Assembly: GCA_958298945.1 (NCBI GenBank) | Contig: OY282608.1 | Span: forward strand, 60,860,951-60,924,950 | Origin: Atherix ibis | Lineage: Eukaryota; Arthropoda; Insecta; Diptera; Athericidae | Direction of reading: 5' to 3' | Length of the DNA: 64,000 nt | In this document: one piece after another, positions 26,021 through 40,180 of the stretch | Layout: each line of letters opens with the position of its first letter | Position numbering within the stretch: the stretch's first letter is position 1 | Made by a program: the position numbers and the translations under genes | The notes under the pieces: model-generated | Told to the model about the DNA's origin: nothing | Database searches by the model: none | The model's input: the letters and a program-made list of their open reading frames with translations, nothing else

Positions 26021-28634
26021 AACATGCCAACAAACCAACGAACTAAGTAACCAACAAGCCAACAAGCCAACAAACCAACAAACCAACAAGCCAACAAACC
26101 AACAAACCAACAAACCAACAAGCCAACAAGCAAACAAACCAATCAGCCAACAAACCAACAAACCAACAAAGCAACAAGCCAACAAGCCAACAAACCAACA
26201 AACCAACAAGCCAACAAACCAACAAACCAACAAACCAACAAACCAACAAACCAACAAACCAACAAACCAACAAACCAACAAACCAACAAACCAACAAACC
26301 AACAAACCAACAAGCCAACAAGCCAACAAACTAACAAACCAACAAGCCAATTAACCAACAAACCAACAAACCAAAAAACCAACAAGCCAACAAACCAACA
26401 AAGCAACAAACCAACAAACCAACAAACCAACAAGCCAACAAGCCAACAAACCAACAAACAAACAAACCAACAAGCCAACAAACCAACAAACAAGCAAGCC
26501 AACAAGCCAACAAACCAACAAACCAAGTAACCAAAAAGCCAACAAACTAACAAACCAACAAGCCAACAAACCATTAAGCCAACAAGCCAACAAACCAACA
26601 AACCAACAAAGCAACAAACCAACAAACCAAGAAACCAACAAACTAACAAACCAACAAGCCAACAAACCAACAAACCAACAAGCCAACAAACCAACAAACC
26701 AACAAACCAACAAGCCAACAAGCCAACAAACCAACAAACAAATAAACCAACAAACCAACAAACCAAAAAACCAACAAACCAACAAGCCCACAAGCCAACA
26801 AACCAACAAACTAACAAACCAACAAACGAACTAACCAACAAACCAACAAACCAACAAGCCAACACACCAACAAACCAACAAACCAACAAACTAGGTAACC
26901 AACAAGCCAACAAACCAACAAACCGACAAGCCAACAAGCCAACAAACCAACAAACCAACAAACCAACAAACCAGCAAGCCAACAAACCAACAAACCAACA
27001 AACCAACAAGCCAACAAACCAACAAACAAATAAACCAACAAACCAACAAGCCAACAAACCAACAAACCAACAAACCAACAAGCAAACAAACCAACAAACC
27101 AACAAGCCAACAAACCAACAAACCAACAAGCCAACAAACCAACAAACCAACAAACCAACAAGCCAACAAACCAACAAACCAACAAACCAACAAACCAACA
27201 AACCAACAAACCAACAAACCAACAAACCAACAAACCAACAAACCAACAAGCCAACAAGCCAACAAACCAACAAACCAACAAGCCAACAAACCAACAAACA
27301 AATAAACCAACAAACCAACAAACCAACAAACCAACAAACCAACAAACCAACAAACTAACAAACCAACAAGCCAACAAACCAACAACCCAACAAGCCAACA
27401 AACCAACAAACCAACAAACCAAGAAGCCAACAAGCCAACAAACCAACAAACATACAAACCAACAAGCCAACAAACCAACAAACCAACAAACCAACATGCC
27501 AACAAATTAACAAACTAGGTAACCAACAAACCAACAAGCCAACAAATCAACAAGCCAACAAGCCAACAAACCAACACACAAATAAACCAACAAACCAACA
27601 AACAAATAAACCAACAAACCAACAAACCAACAAGCCAACAAACCAACAAACCAACAAACCAACAAGCCAACAAACCAACAAGCCAACAAACCAACAAACC
27701 AACAAACCAACAAGCCAACAAACCAACAAACGAACTAACAAACAAACCAACAAGCCAACAAGCCAACAAACCAACAAACCAACAAACGAACTAACCAACA
27801 AACCAACAAGCCAACAAGCCAACAAACCAACAAACCAACAAGCCAACAAACCAACAAGCCAACAAACCAACAAACCAACAAACCAACAAGCCAACAAACC
27901 AACAAACCAACAAGCCAACAAACTAACAAACCAACAAACGAACTAACCAACAAACCAACAAGCCAACAAGCCAACAAACCAACAAACCAACAAACGAACT
28001 AACCAACAAACCAACAAGCCAACAAGCCAACAAACCAACAAACCAACAAACCAACAAACCAACAAACTAACAAACCAACAAGCCAACAAACCAACAAACC
28101 AACAAGCCAACAAACCAACAAACCAACAAACCAACATGCCAACAAACCAACAAACTAAGTAACCAACAAGCCAACAAACCAACAAACCAACAAGCCAACA
28201 AGCCAACAAACCAACAAACCAACAAGCCAACAAACCAACAAACCAACAAACCAACAAGCCAACAAACCAGCAAACCAACAAGCCAACAAACAAACAAGCC
28301 AACAAACCAACAAACCAACAAACCAACAAACCAACAAACCAACAAGCCAACAAACCAACAAACCAACAAGCCAACAAACCAACACCAACATGCCAACAAA
28401 CCAACGAACTAAGTAACCAACAAGCCAACAAGCCAACAAACCAACAAACCAACAAGCCAACAAACCAACAAACCAACAAATCAACAAGCCAACAAGCAAA
28501 CAAACCAATCAGCCAACAAACCAACAAACCAACAAAGCAACAAGCCAACAAGCCAACAAACCAACAAACCAACAAGCCCACAAACCAACAAACCAACAAA
28601 CCAACAAACCAACAAGCCAACAAACCAACAAACC
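26015..28634. repeat. AACACC-tagged higher-order repeat, copy 1 plus a 254-bp partial copy
   Basis: The segment begins with a 6-base unit AACACC at 26,015 followed by AACATGCC, and 126 bases later by AATCAGCC (26,141). The same AACACC-126-AATCAGCC cassette restarts at 28,381 (AATCAGCC at 28,507) and again only 254 bases later at 28,635, so the end of this copy is a short partial repeat. The AATTAACC tag lies at 26,351. Offsets to the next full copy are 2,612 and 2,604. Both become multiples of eight when the two intervening 2-base deletions are added back. Confidence 0.85.
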
Positions 28635-30992
28635 AACACCAACATGCCAACAAACCAACGAACTAAGTAACCAACAAGCCAACAAGCCAACAAACCAACA
28701 AACCAACAAGCCAACAAACCAACAAACCAACAAACCAACAAGCCAACAAGCAAACAAACCAATCAGCCAACAAACCAACAAACCAACAAAGCAACAAGCC
28801 AACAAGCCAACAAACCAACAAACCAACAAGCCAACAAACCAACAAACCAACAAACCAACAAACCAACAAACCAACAAACCAACAAACCAACAAACCAACA
28901 AACCAACAAACCAACAAACCAACAAGCCAACAAGCCAACAAACTAACAAACCAACAAGCCAATTAACCAACAAACCAACAAACCAAAAAACCAACAAGCC
29001 AACAAACCAACAAACCAACAAACCAACAAACCAACAAACCAACAAGCCAACAAGCCAACAAACCAACAAACAAACAAACCAACAAGCCAACAAACCAACA
29101 AACAAGCAAGCCAACAAGCCAACAAACCAACAAACCAAGTAACCAAAAAGCCAACAAACTAACAAACCAACAAGCCAACAAACCATTAAGCCAACAAGCC
29201 AACAAACCAACAAACCAACAAAGCAACAAACCAACAAACCAAGAAACCAACAAACTAACAAACCAACAAGCCAACAAACCAACAAACCAACAAGCCAACA
29301 AACCAACAAACCAACAAACCAACAAGCCAACAAGCCAACAAACCAACAAACAAATAAACCAACAAACCAACAAACCAAAAAACCAACAAACCAACAAGCC
29401 CACAAGCCAACAAACCAACAAACTAACAAACCAACAAACGAACTAACCAACAAACCAACAAACCAACAAGCCAACACACCAACAAACCAACAAACCAACA
29501 AACTAGGTAACCAACAAGCCAACAAACCAACAAACCGACAAGCCAACAAGCCAACAAACCAACAAACCAACAAACCAACAAACCAGCAAGCCAACAAACC
29601 AACAAACCAACAAACCAACAAGCCAACAAACCAACAAACAAATAAACCAACAAACCAACAAGCCAACAAACCAACAAACCAACAAACCAACAAGCAAACA
29701 AACCAACAAACCAACAAGCCAACAAACCAACAAACCAACAAGCCAACAAACCAACAAACCAACAAACCAACAAGCCAACAAACCAACAAACCAACAAACC
29801 AACAAACCAACAAACCAACAAACCAACAAACCAACAAACCAACAAACCAGCAAACCAACAAGCCAACAAGCCAACAAACCAACAAACCAACAAGCCAACA
29901 AACCAACAAACAAATAAACCAACAAACCAACAAACCAACAAACCAACAAACCAACAAACTAACAAACCAACAAGCCAACAAACCAACAACCCAACAAGCC
30001 AACAAACCAACAAACCAACAAACCAAGAAGCCAACAAGCCAACAAACCAACAAACATACAAACCAACAAGCCAACAAACCAACAAACCAACAAACCAACA
30101 TGCCAACAAATTAACAAACTAGGTAACCAACAAACCAACAAACCAACAAATCAACAAGCCAACAAGCCAACAAACCAACACACAAATAAACCAACAAACC
30201 AACAAACAAATAAACCAACAAACCAACAAACCAACAAGCCAACAAACCAACAAACCAACAAACCAACAAGCCAACAAACCAACAAGCCAACAAACCAACA
30301 AACCAACAAACCAACAAGCCAACAAACCAACAAACGAACTAACAAACAAACCAACAAGCCAACAAGCCAACAAACCAACAAACCAACAAACGAACTAACC
30401 AACAAACCAACAAGCCAACAAGCCAACAAACCAACAAACCAACAAGCCAACAAACCAACAAGCCAACAAACCAACAAACCAACAAACCAACAAGCCAACA
30501 AACCAACAAACCAACAAGCCAACAAACTAACAAACCAACAAACGAACTAACCAACAAACCAACAAGCCAACAAGCCAACAAACCAACAAACCAACAAACG
30601 AACTAACCAACAAACCAACAAGCCAACAAGCCAACAAACCAACAAACCAACAAACCAACAAACCAACAAACTAACAAACCAACAAGCCAACAAACCAACA
30701 AACCAACAAGCCAACAAACCAACAAACCAACAAACCAACATGCCAACAAACCAACAAACTAAGTAACCAACAAGCCAACAAACCAACAAACCAACAAGCC
30801 AACAAGCCAACAAACCAACAAACCAACAAGCCAACAAACCAACAAACCAACAAACCAACAAGCCAACAAACCAGCAAACCAACAAGCCAACAAACAAACA
30901 AGCCAACAAACCAACAAACCAACAAACCAACAAACCAACAAACCAACAAGCCAACAAACCAACAAACCAACAAGCCAACAAACCAACAAACC
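28635..30992. repeat. AACACC-tagged higher-order repeat, copy 2
   Basis: This second full copy is 2,358 bases long. AACACC lies at 28,635, AATCAGCC at 28,761 and AATTAACC at 28,963. A CATACAAACC string and an AAATTAACAAACTAGG string near 30,055 and 30,110 match those near 27,450 and 27,505 in copy 1. Most of copies 1 and 2 look almost the same unit by unit, which suggests a recent duplication. Confidence 0.85.
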
Positions 30993-33269
30993 AACACCAA
31001 CATGCCAACAAACCAACGAACTAAGTAACCAACAAGCCAACAAGCCAACAAACCAACAAACCAACAAGCCAACAAACCAACAAACCAACAAATCAACAAG
31101 CCAACAAGCAAACAAACCAATCAGCCAACAAACCAACAAACCAACAAAGCAACAAGCCAACAAGCCAACAAGCCAACAAACCAACAAACCAACAAGCCCA
31201 CAAACCAACAAACCAACAAACCAACAAACCAACAAACCAACAAACCAACAAACCAACAAACAAACAAACCAACAAACCAACAAACCAACAAGCCAACAAG
31301 CCAACAAACTAACAAACCAACAAGCCAATTAACCAACAAACCAACAAACCAAAAAACCAACAAGCCAACAAACCAACAAACCAACAAACCAACAAACCAA
31401 CAAGCCAACAAGCCAACAAACCAACAAACAAACAAACCAACAAGCCAACAAACCAACAAACAAGCAAGCCAACAAGCCAACAAACCAACAAACCAAGTAA
31501 CCAAAAAGCCAACAAACTAACAAACCAACAAGCCAACAAACCAACAAGCCAACAAGCCAACAAACCAACAAACCAACAAAGCAACAAACCAGCAAACCAA
31601 GAAACCAACAAACTAACAAACCAACAAGCCAACAAACTAACAAACCAACAAGCCAACAAACCAACAAACCAACAAACCAACAAGCCAACAAGCCAACAAA
31701 CCAACAAACCAACAAGCCAACAAACTAACAAACCAACAAACCAACATGCCAACAAACCAACAAACCAACAAGCCAACAAACCAACAAACCAACAAACCAA
31801 CAAGCCAACAAACCAACAAACAAATAAACCAACAAACCAACAAACCAACAAACCAACAAAAAAAAAACCAACAAACCAACAAACCAACCAGCCAACAAAC
31901 CAACAAACCAACAAACCAACAAGCCAACAAACCAACAAACAAATAAACCAACAAACCAACAAGCCAACAAACCAACAAACCAACAAACCAACAAGCCAAC
32001 AAACCAACAAATCAACGAGCCAACAAACCAACAAACCAACAAACCAACAAACCAACAAGCCAACAAACCAACAAACCAACAAGCCAACAAACCAACAAAC
32101 CAACAAACCAACAAACCAACAAACCAACAAACCAACAAACCAACAAACCAACAAACCAACAAACCAACAAGCCAACAAGCCAACAAACCAACAAACCAAC
32201 AAGCCAACAAACCAACAAACAAATAAACCAACAAACCAACAAACCAACAAACCAACAAACCAACAAACTAACAAACCAACAAGCCAACAAACCAACAAAC
32301 CAACAAACCAAGAAGCCAACAAGCCAACAAACCAACAAACATACAAACCAACAAGCCAACAAACCAACAAACCAACAAACCAACATGCCAACAAATTAAC
32401 AAACTAAGTAACCAACAAACCAACAAACCAACAAATCAACAAGCCAACAAGCCAACAAACCAACAAACAAATAAACCAACAAACCAACAAACAAATAAAC
32501 CAACAAACCAACAAACCAACAAGCCAACAAACCAACAAACCAACAAACCAACAAGCCAACAAACCAACAAGCCAACAAACCAACAAACCAACAAACCAAC
32601 AAGCCAACAAACCAACAAACCAACAAAGGAACTAACAAGCAAACCAACAAGCCAACAAGCCAACAAACCAACAAACCAACAAACGAACTAACCAACAAAC
32701 CAACAAGCCAACAAGCCAACAAACCAACAAACCAACAAGCCAACAAACCAACAAGCCAACAAACCAACAAACCAACAAACCAACAAGCCAACAAACCAAC
32801 AAACCAACAAGCCAACAAACTAACAAACCAACAAACGAACTAACCAACAAACCAACAAGCCAACAAGCCAACAAACCAACAAACCAACAAACGAACTAAC
32901 CAACAAACCAACAAGCCAACAAGCCAACAAACCAACAAACCAACAAACCAACAAACCAACAAACTAACAAACCAACAAGCCAACAAACCAACAAACCAAC
33001 AAGCCAACAAACCAAGAAACCAACAAACCAACATGCCAACAAACCAACAAACTAAGTAACCAACAAGCCAACAAACCAACAAACCAACAAGCCAACAACC
33101 TAACAAACCAACAAACCAACAAGCCAACAAACCAACAAACCAACAAACCAACAAGCCAACAAACCAGCAAACCAACAAGCCAACAAACCAACAAGCCAAC
33201 AAACCAACAAACCAACAAACCAACAAACCAACAAACCAACAAGCCAACAAACCAACAAACCAACAAACC
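30993..33269. repeat. AACACC-tagged higher-order repeat, copy 3
   Basis: AACACC lies at 30,993, AATCAGCC at 31,119 and AATTAACC at 31,329. This copy is more diverged than the first two: it contains a run of ten A (31,858-31,867), and the AAATTAAC string near 32,393 is followed by AAACTAAG rather than AAACTAGG. The cassette then restarts at 33,270 with AATCAGCC at 33,404, one octamer further away than in the other four instances. Confidence 0.83.
31856..31870. other. Register slip -1, run of ten A
   Basis: Two units are fused into AAC, ten A (31,858-31,867) and CC. This is the longest homopolymer I see in the window. Confidence 0.85.
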
Positions 33270-36060
33270 AACACCAACATGCCAACAAACCAACGAACTA
33301 AGTAACCAACAAGCCAACAAGCCAACAAACCAACAAACCAACAAACCAACAAGCCAACAAACCAACAAACCAACAAACCAACAAGCCAACAAGCAAACAA
33401 ACCAATCAGCCAACAAACCAACAAACCAACAAAGCAACAAGCCAACAAGCCAACAAACCAACAAACCAACAAGCCAACAAACCAACAAACCAACAAGCCA
33501 ACAAGCCAACAAACCAACAAACCAACAAACCAAGTAACCAAAAAGCCAACAAACTAACAAACCAACAAACCAACAAGCCAACAAGCCAACAAACCAACAA
33601 ACCAACAACCAAACAAGCCAACAAATCAACAAACAAATAAACCAACAAACCAACAAACCAACAAACCAACAAACCAACAAACCAACAAACCAAAAAACCA
33701 AAAAACCAACAAGCCAACAAGCCAACAAACCAACAAACTAACAAACTAACAAACGAACTAACCAACAAACCAATAAGCCAACAAGCCAACAAACCAACTA
33801 ACAAATAAATCAACAAACCAACAAACCAACAAGCCAACAAACCAACAAACCAAAAAACTAACAAACCAACAAGCCAACAAGCCAACAAACCCACAAACCA
33901 ACAAACCAACAAACCAACAAACCAACAAACCAACAAACCAACAAGCCAACAAACCAACAAGCCAACAAACCAACAAACCAAGTAACCAAAAAGCCAACAA
34001 ACGAACAAACCAACAAGCCAACAAGCCAACAAACCAACAAACCAACAAAGCAACAAGCCAACAAGCCAACAAACCAACAAACCAACAAACAAATAAAGCA
34101 ACAAACCAACAAACAAATAAACCAATAAACCAACAAACCAACATACCTAAAAACCAACAAACCAACAAACCAACAACCCAACAAGCAACAAACCAACAAA
34201 CCAACAAACCAACAAACCAACAAACCAACAAACCAACAAAGCAACAAAGCAACAAGCCAACAAACCAACAAACAAATAAACCAACAAACCAACAAGCCAA
34301 CAAGCCAACAAACCAACAAACCAACAAGCCAACAAACCAACAAACCAACAAACTAATATGCCAACAAACCAACAAACTAAGTAACCAACAAGCCAACAAA
34401 CCAACAAACCAACAAACCAACAAGCCAACAAACCAACAAACAAATAAACCAACAAACCAACAAACCAACAAACCAACAAACCAAAAAACCAACAAACCAA
34501 CAAGCCAACAAGCTAACAAACCAACAAACTAACAAACCAACAAATGAACTAACCAACAAACCAACAAGCCAACAAGCCAACAAACCAACAAACCAACAGA
34601 CCAACAAACCAACAAACCAACAAACTAAGTAACCAACAAGCCAACAAACCAACAAACTAACAAGCCAACAAGCCAACAAACCAACAAACCAACAAGCCAA
34701 CAAACCAACAAACCAACAAACCAAAAAACCAACAAACCAACAAACCAACAAACCAACAAACCAACAAACCAACAAGCCAACAAGCCAACAAACCAACAAA
34801 CCAACAAACCAACAAGCCAACAAACCAACAAGCCAACAAACCAACAAACCAACAAACCAACAAACTAAGTAACCAACAAGCCAACAAACCAACAAGCCAA
34901 CAAGCCAAAAAACCAACAAACCAACAAGCCAATAAACCAACAAACCAACAAACTAAAAAACCAACAAACCAACAAACCAACAAACCAACATGCCAACAAA
35001 CCAACAAACTAAGTAACCAACAAGCCAACAAACCAACAAACAACAAGCCAACAAGCCAACAAACCAACAAACCAACAAGCCAACAAACCAACAAACCAAC
35101 AAGCCAACAAACCAACAAACAAATAAACCAACAAACCAACAAACCAAAAAACCAACAGACCAACAAGCCCACAAGCCAACAAACCAACAAACTAACAAAC
35201 CAACAAACGAACTAACCAACAAACCAACAAACCAACAAGCCAACACACCAACAAACCAACAAACCAACAAACTAGGTAACCAACAAGCCAACAAACCAAC
35301 AAACCGACAAGCCAACAAGCCAACAAACCAACAAACCAACAAACCAACAAACCAACAAACAAACAAGCCAACAAACCAACAAACCAACAAACCAAAAAAC
35401 AAACAAACCAACAAACCAACAAACCAACAAACCAACAAACCAACAAACCAACAAACCAACAAACCAACAAACCAACAAACCAACAAACTAACAAACCAAC
35501 AAGCCAACAAACCAACAAACCAACAAGCCAACAAACCAACAAACCAACAAACCAACAAGCCAACAAACCAACAAACAAATAAACCAACAAACCAACAAAC
35601 CAACAAGCCAACAAGCCAACAAACCAACAAACCAACAAGCCAACAAACCAACAAACCAACAAGCCAACAATCCAACAAACCAACATGCCAACAAACCAAC
35701 AAGCTAAGTAACCAACAAGCCAACAAACCAACAAACCAACAAACCAACATGCCAACATGCCAACAAACCAACAAACTAAGTAACCAACAAGCCAACAAAC
35801 CAACAAACCAACAAGCCAACAAGCCAACAATCCAACAAACCAACAAACCAACATACAAACAAACCAACAAGCCAACAAACCAACAAACCAACAAGCCAAC
35901 AAACCAATAAACCAACAAACCAACAAGCCAACAAACCAACAAACCAACAAGCCAACAAACCAACAAACCAACAAACCAACAAACCAACAAGCCAACAAGC
36001 CAACAAACCAATAAACTAAGTAACCAACAAGCCAACAAACCAACAAACCAACAAGCCAAC
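33270..36060. repeat. Satellite block following the AACACC family
   Basis: This stretch holds only octamer units, starting with the fifth AACACC cassette. From about 33.5 to 34.5 kb the array has many private substitutions (AACATACC followed by TAAAAACC near 34,142, AATGAACT near 34,543, AATATGCC near 34,356), so it is one of the more diverged parts of the window. Register slips occur at 34,190 and 35,035. From about 35.2 kb the pattern (AAACTAGGTAACC near 35,272, CATACAAAC near 35,851) resembles 26.8-27.5 kb. No gene is visible. Confidence 0.65.
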
Positions 36061-37430
36061 AAACAAATAAACCAACAAACCAACAAACCAACAAATTAAA
36101 AAGCCAACAAGCCAACAAACCAACAAACCAACAAGCCAACAAGCCAACAAACCAACAAACCAAGTAACCAAAAAGCCAACAAACCAACAAACCAACAAAC
36201 CAATAAACCAACAAACCAACAAGCCAACAAACCAACAAACCAACAAACCAACAAACCAAGTAACCAAAAAGCCAACAAACTAACAAACCAACAAGCCAAC
36301 AAACCAACAAGCCAACAAGCCAACAAACCAACAAACCAACAAAGCAACAAGCCAACAAACCAACAAACCAACAAACCAACAAGCCAACAAGCCAACATCC
36401 CAACAAACCAACAAACCAACAAGCCAACAAACCAACAAACCAGCTAGCCAACAAAACCAACAAACCAACAAACCAACAAACCAAAAAACCAACAAATCAA
36501 CAAACCGACAAACCAACAAACCAACAAGCCAACAAGCCAACAAACCAACAAACCAACAAACCAACAAACCAACAAGCCAACAAACCAACAAACCAACAAG
36601 CCAACAAACCAACAAAGCAACAAGCCAATAAGCCAACAAACTAACAATCCAACAAGCCAACAAACCAACAAACCAACAAACCAACAAACCAACAAACCAA
36701 CAAGCCAACAAGCCAACAAACCAACAAACCAACAAACCTACAAGCCAACAAACCAACAAACCAAAAAACCAACAAGCCAACAAGCCAACAAACCAACAAA
36801 CCAACAAGCCAACAAACCAACAAACCAACAAACCAACATGCCAACAAACCAACAAACTAAGTAACCAACAAGCCAACAAACCAACAAACCAACAAACCAA
36901 CAAACCAATATGCCAATAAACCAACAAACCAACAAGCCAACAAGCCAACAAAACAACAAACCAACAAACCAACAAACCAACAAACCAACAAACAAATAAA
37001 CCAACAAACCAAAAAACCAACAAACCAACAAACCAACAAACCAACAAACCAACAAACCAACAAACCAAGAAGCCAACAAGCCAACAAAGCAACAAACCAA
37101 CAAATCAACAAGCCAACAAACCAACAAGCCAACAAACAAACAAACCAACAAACCAAGTAACCAACAAACCAAAAAACCATCAAACGAACAAAGCAACAAA
37201 CCAACAAGCCAACAAGCCAACAAACCAACAAACCAACAAGCCAACAAACCAATAAACCAACAAACCAACAAGCCAACAAACCAACAAACCAACAAGCCAA
37301 CAAACCAACAAACCAACAAACCAACAAACCAACAAGCCAACAAGCCAACAAACCAACAAACTAAGTAACCAACAAGCCAACAAACCAACAAACCAACAAG
37401 CCAACAAACCAACAAACAAATAAACCAACA
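36061..37430. repeat. 1.35-1.4 kb higher-order repeat, copy 1
   Basis: Paired tags with the next copy: AAATTAAAAAGCC near 36,092 and 37,446; CATCCC at 36,396 and 37,749 (offset 1,353); CAGCTAGCC at 36,441 and 37,794 (1,353); CTAACAATCC at 36,641 and 38,017 (1,376); CTAAGTAACC at 36,857 and 38,241 (1,384); and CAAACGAAC at 37,181 and 38,581 (1,400). The steady drift is whole octamers plus the single 9-base unit at 36,450-36,458, which only this copy has. Confidence 0.85.
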
Positions 37431-38800
37431 AACCAACAAACCAACAAATTAAAAAGCCAACAAGCCAACAAACCAACAAGCCAACAAGCCAACAAGCCAA
37501 CAAACCAACAAACCAAGAAACCAAAAAGCCAACAAACCAACAAACCAACAAACCAATAAACCAACAAACCAACAAGCCAACAAACCAACAAACCAACAAA
37601 CCAACAAACCAAGTAACCAAAAAGCCAACAAACTAACAAACCAACAAGCCAACAAACCAACAAGCCAACAAGCCAACAAACCAACAAACCAACAAAGCAA
37701 CAAGCCAACAAACCAACAAACCAACAAACCAACAAGCCAACAAGCCAACATCCCAACAAACCAACAAACCAACAAGCCAACAAACCAACAAACCAGCTAG
37801 CCAACAAACCAACAAACCAACAAACCAACAATCCAACAAACCAACAAACCAACAAACCAAAAAACCAACAAATCAAGAAACCGACAAACCAACAAACCAA
37901 CAAGCCAACAAGCCAACAAACCAACAAACCAACAAACCAACAAACCAACAAGCCAACAAACCAACAAACCAACAAGCCAACAAACCAACAAAGCAACAAG
38001 CCAATAAGCCAACAAACTAACAATCCAACAAGCCAACAAACCAACAAACCAACAAACCAACAAACCAACAAACCAACAAGCCAACAAGCCAACAAACCAA
38101 CAAACCAACAAACCTACAAGCCAACAAACCAACAAACCAAAAAACCAACAAGCCAACAAGCCAACAAACCAACAAACCAACAAACCAACAAGCCAACAAA
38201 CCAACAAACCAACAAACCAACATGCCAACAAACCAACAAACTAAGTAACCAACAAGCCAACAAACCAACAAACCAACAAACCAACAAACCAACATGCCAA
38301 CAAACGAACAAACCAACAAGCCAACAAGCCAACAAAACAACAAACCAACAAACCAACAAACCAACAAACCAACAAACAAATAAACCAACAAACCAAAAAA
38401 CCAACAAACCAACAAACCAACAAACCAACAAACCAACAAATCAACAAACCAACAAACCAACAAACCAAGAAGCCAACAAGCCAACAAAGCAACAAACCAA
38501 CAAATCAACAAGCCAACAAACCAACAAGCCAACAAACAAACAAACCAACAAACCAAGTAACCAACAAACCAAAAAGCCATCAAACGAACAAAGCAACAAA
38601 CCAACAAGCCAACAAGCCAACAAACCAACAAACCAAGTAACCAAAAAGCCAACAAACTAACAAACCAACAAGCCAACAAACCAACAAACCAACAAACCAA
38701 CAAACCAACAAACTAAGTAACCAACAAACCAACAAGCCAACAAACAAATAAACCAACAAACCAACAAACCAACAAACCAACAAACCAACAAACTAACAAA
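37431..38800. repeat. 1.35-1.4 kb higher-order repeat, copy 2
   Basis: This copy carries the same ordered tags as the preceding one. It differs by having extra AACAAACC and AACAATCC units around 37,805-37,840 and by lacking the 9-base unit. CATCCC, rare elsewhere, appears once more near 49,020, so part of this module was also copied about 11 kb to the right. Confidence 0.83.
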
Positions 38801-40180
38801 CCAACAAGCCAACAAACCAACAAACCAACAAGCCAACAAACCAACAAACCAACAAACCAACAAGCCAACAAGCCAACAAACCAATAAACCAACAAACCAA
38901 CAAGCCAACAAACCAACAAACCAACAAACCAACATGCCAACAAACCAACAAACTAAGTTACCAACAAACCAACAAACCAACAAACCAACAAGCCAACAAG
39001 CCAGCAAACCAACAAATAAATAAACCAACAAACCAACAAACAAATAAACCAACAAATCACCAAACCAACAAGCCAACAAACCAACAAACCAACAAACCAA
39101 CAAGCCAACAAACCAACAAGCCAACAAACCAACAAACCAACAAACCAACAAGCCAACAAACCAACAAACCAACAAGCCAACAAACCAACAAATAAATAAA
39201 CCAACAAACCAACAAACCAACAAGCCAACAAACCAACAAGCCAACAAACTAACAAACCAACAAACGAACTAACCAACAAACCAACAAGCCAACAAACCAA
39301 CAAACCAACAAACCAACAAACCACCAAACGAACTAACTAACAAACCAACAAGCCAACAAGCCAACAAACCAACAAACCAACAAACCAACAAACCAAAAAA
39401 CTAACAAACCAACAAGCCAACAAACCAACAAGCCAACAAACCAACAAGCCAACAAACCAACAAACCAACAAGCCAACAAGCCAATAAACCAACAAACCAA
39501 CAAGCCAACAAACCAACAAAGCAACAAGCCAACAAACCAACAAACCAACAAGCCAACAAACCAACAAACCAACAAACCAACAAACCAACAAACCAACAAA
39601 CAAATAAACCAACAAACCAAAAAACCAACAAACCAACAAACCAACAAACCAACAAAACAACAAACCAACAAGCCAACAAGCCAACAAACTAACAAACCAA
39701 CAAACCAACAACCCAACAAACCAACAAGCCAACAAACCAACAAACCAATAAACCAAGTAACCAAAAAGCCAACAAACTAACAAACCAACAAGCCAACAAG
39801 CCAACAAACCAACAAACTAACAAAGCAACAAGCCAACAAGCCAACAAACCAACAAACCAACAAGCCAACAATCCAACAAACCAACAAGCCAACAAGCCAA
39901 CAAACCAACAAACCAAGAAGCCAACAAGCCAACAAACCAACAAACCAACAAACCAACAAGCCAACAAACCAACAAACCAACAAACCAACAAGACAACAAA
40001 CTAACAAACAAAAAAACCAACAAACCAACAAACCAACAAACCAACAAACCAACAAACTAACAAACCAACAAGCCAACAAACCAACAAACCAACAAGCCAA
40101 CAAACCAACAAACCAACAAACCAACAAGCCAACAAGCCAACAAACCAACAAACCAACAAGCCAACAAACCAACAAACCAA
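38801..40180. repeat. Satellite block
   Basis: This stretch holds only octamer units. Distinctive variants are AACAAATAAATAAACC (near 39,010 and 39,190, about 180 bases apart), AAGTTACC near 38,955 and AACAAACAAAAAAACC near 40,005. A short tandem repeat of about 180-190 bases seems likely around 39.0-39.2 kb. No gene is visible. Confidence 0.6.
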
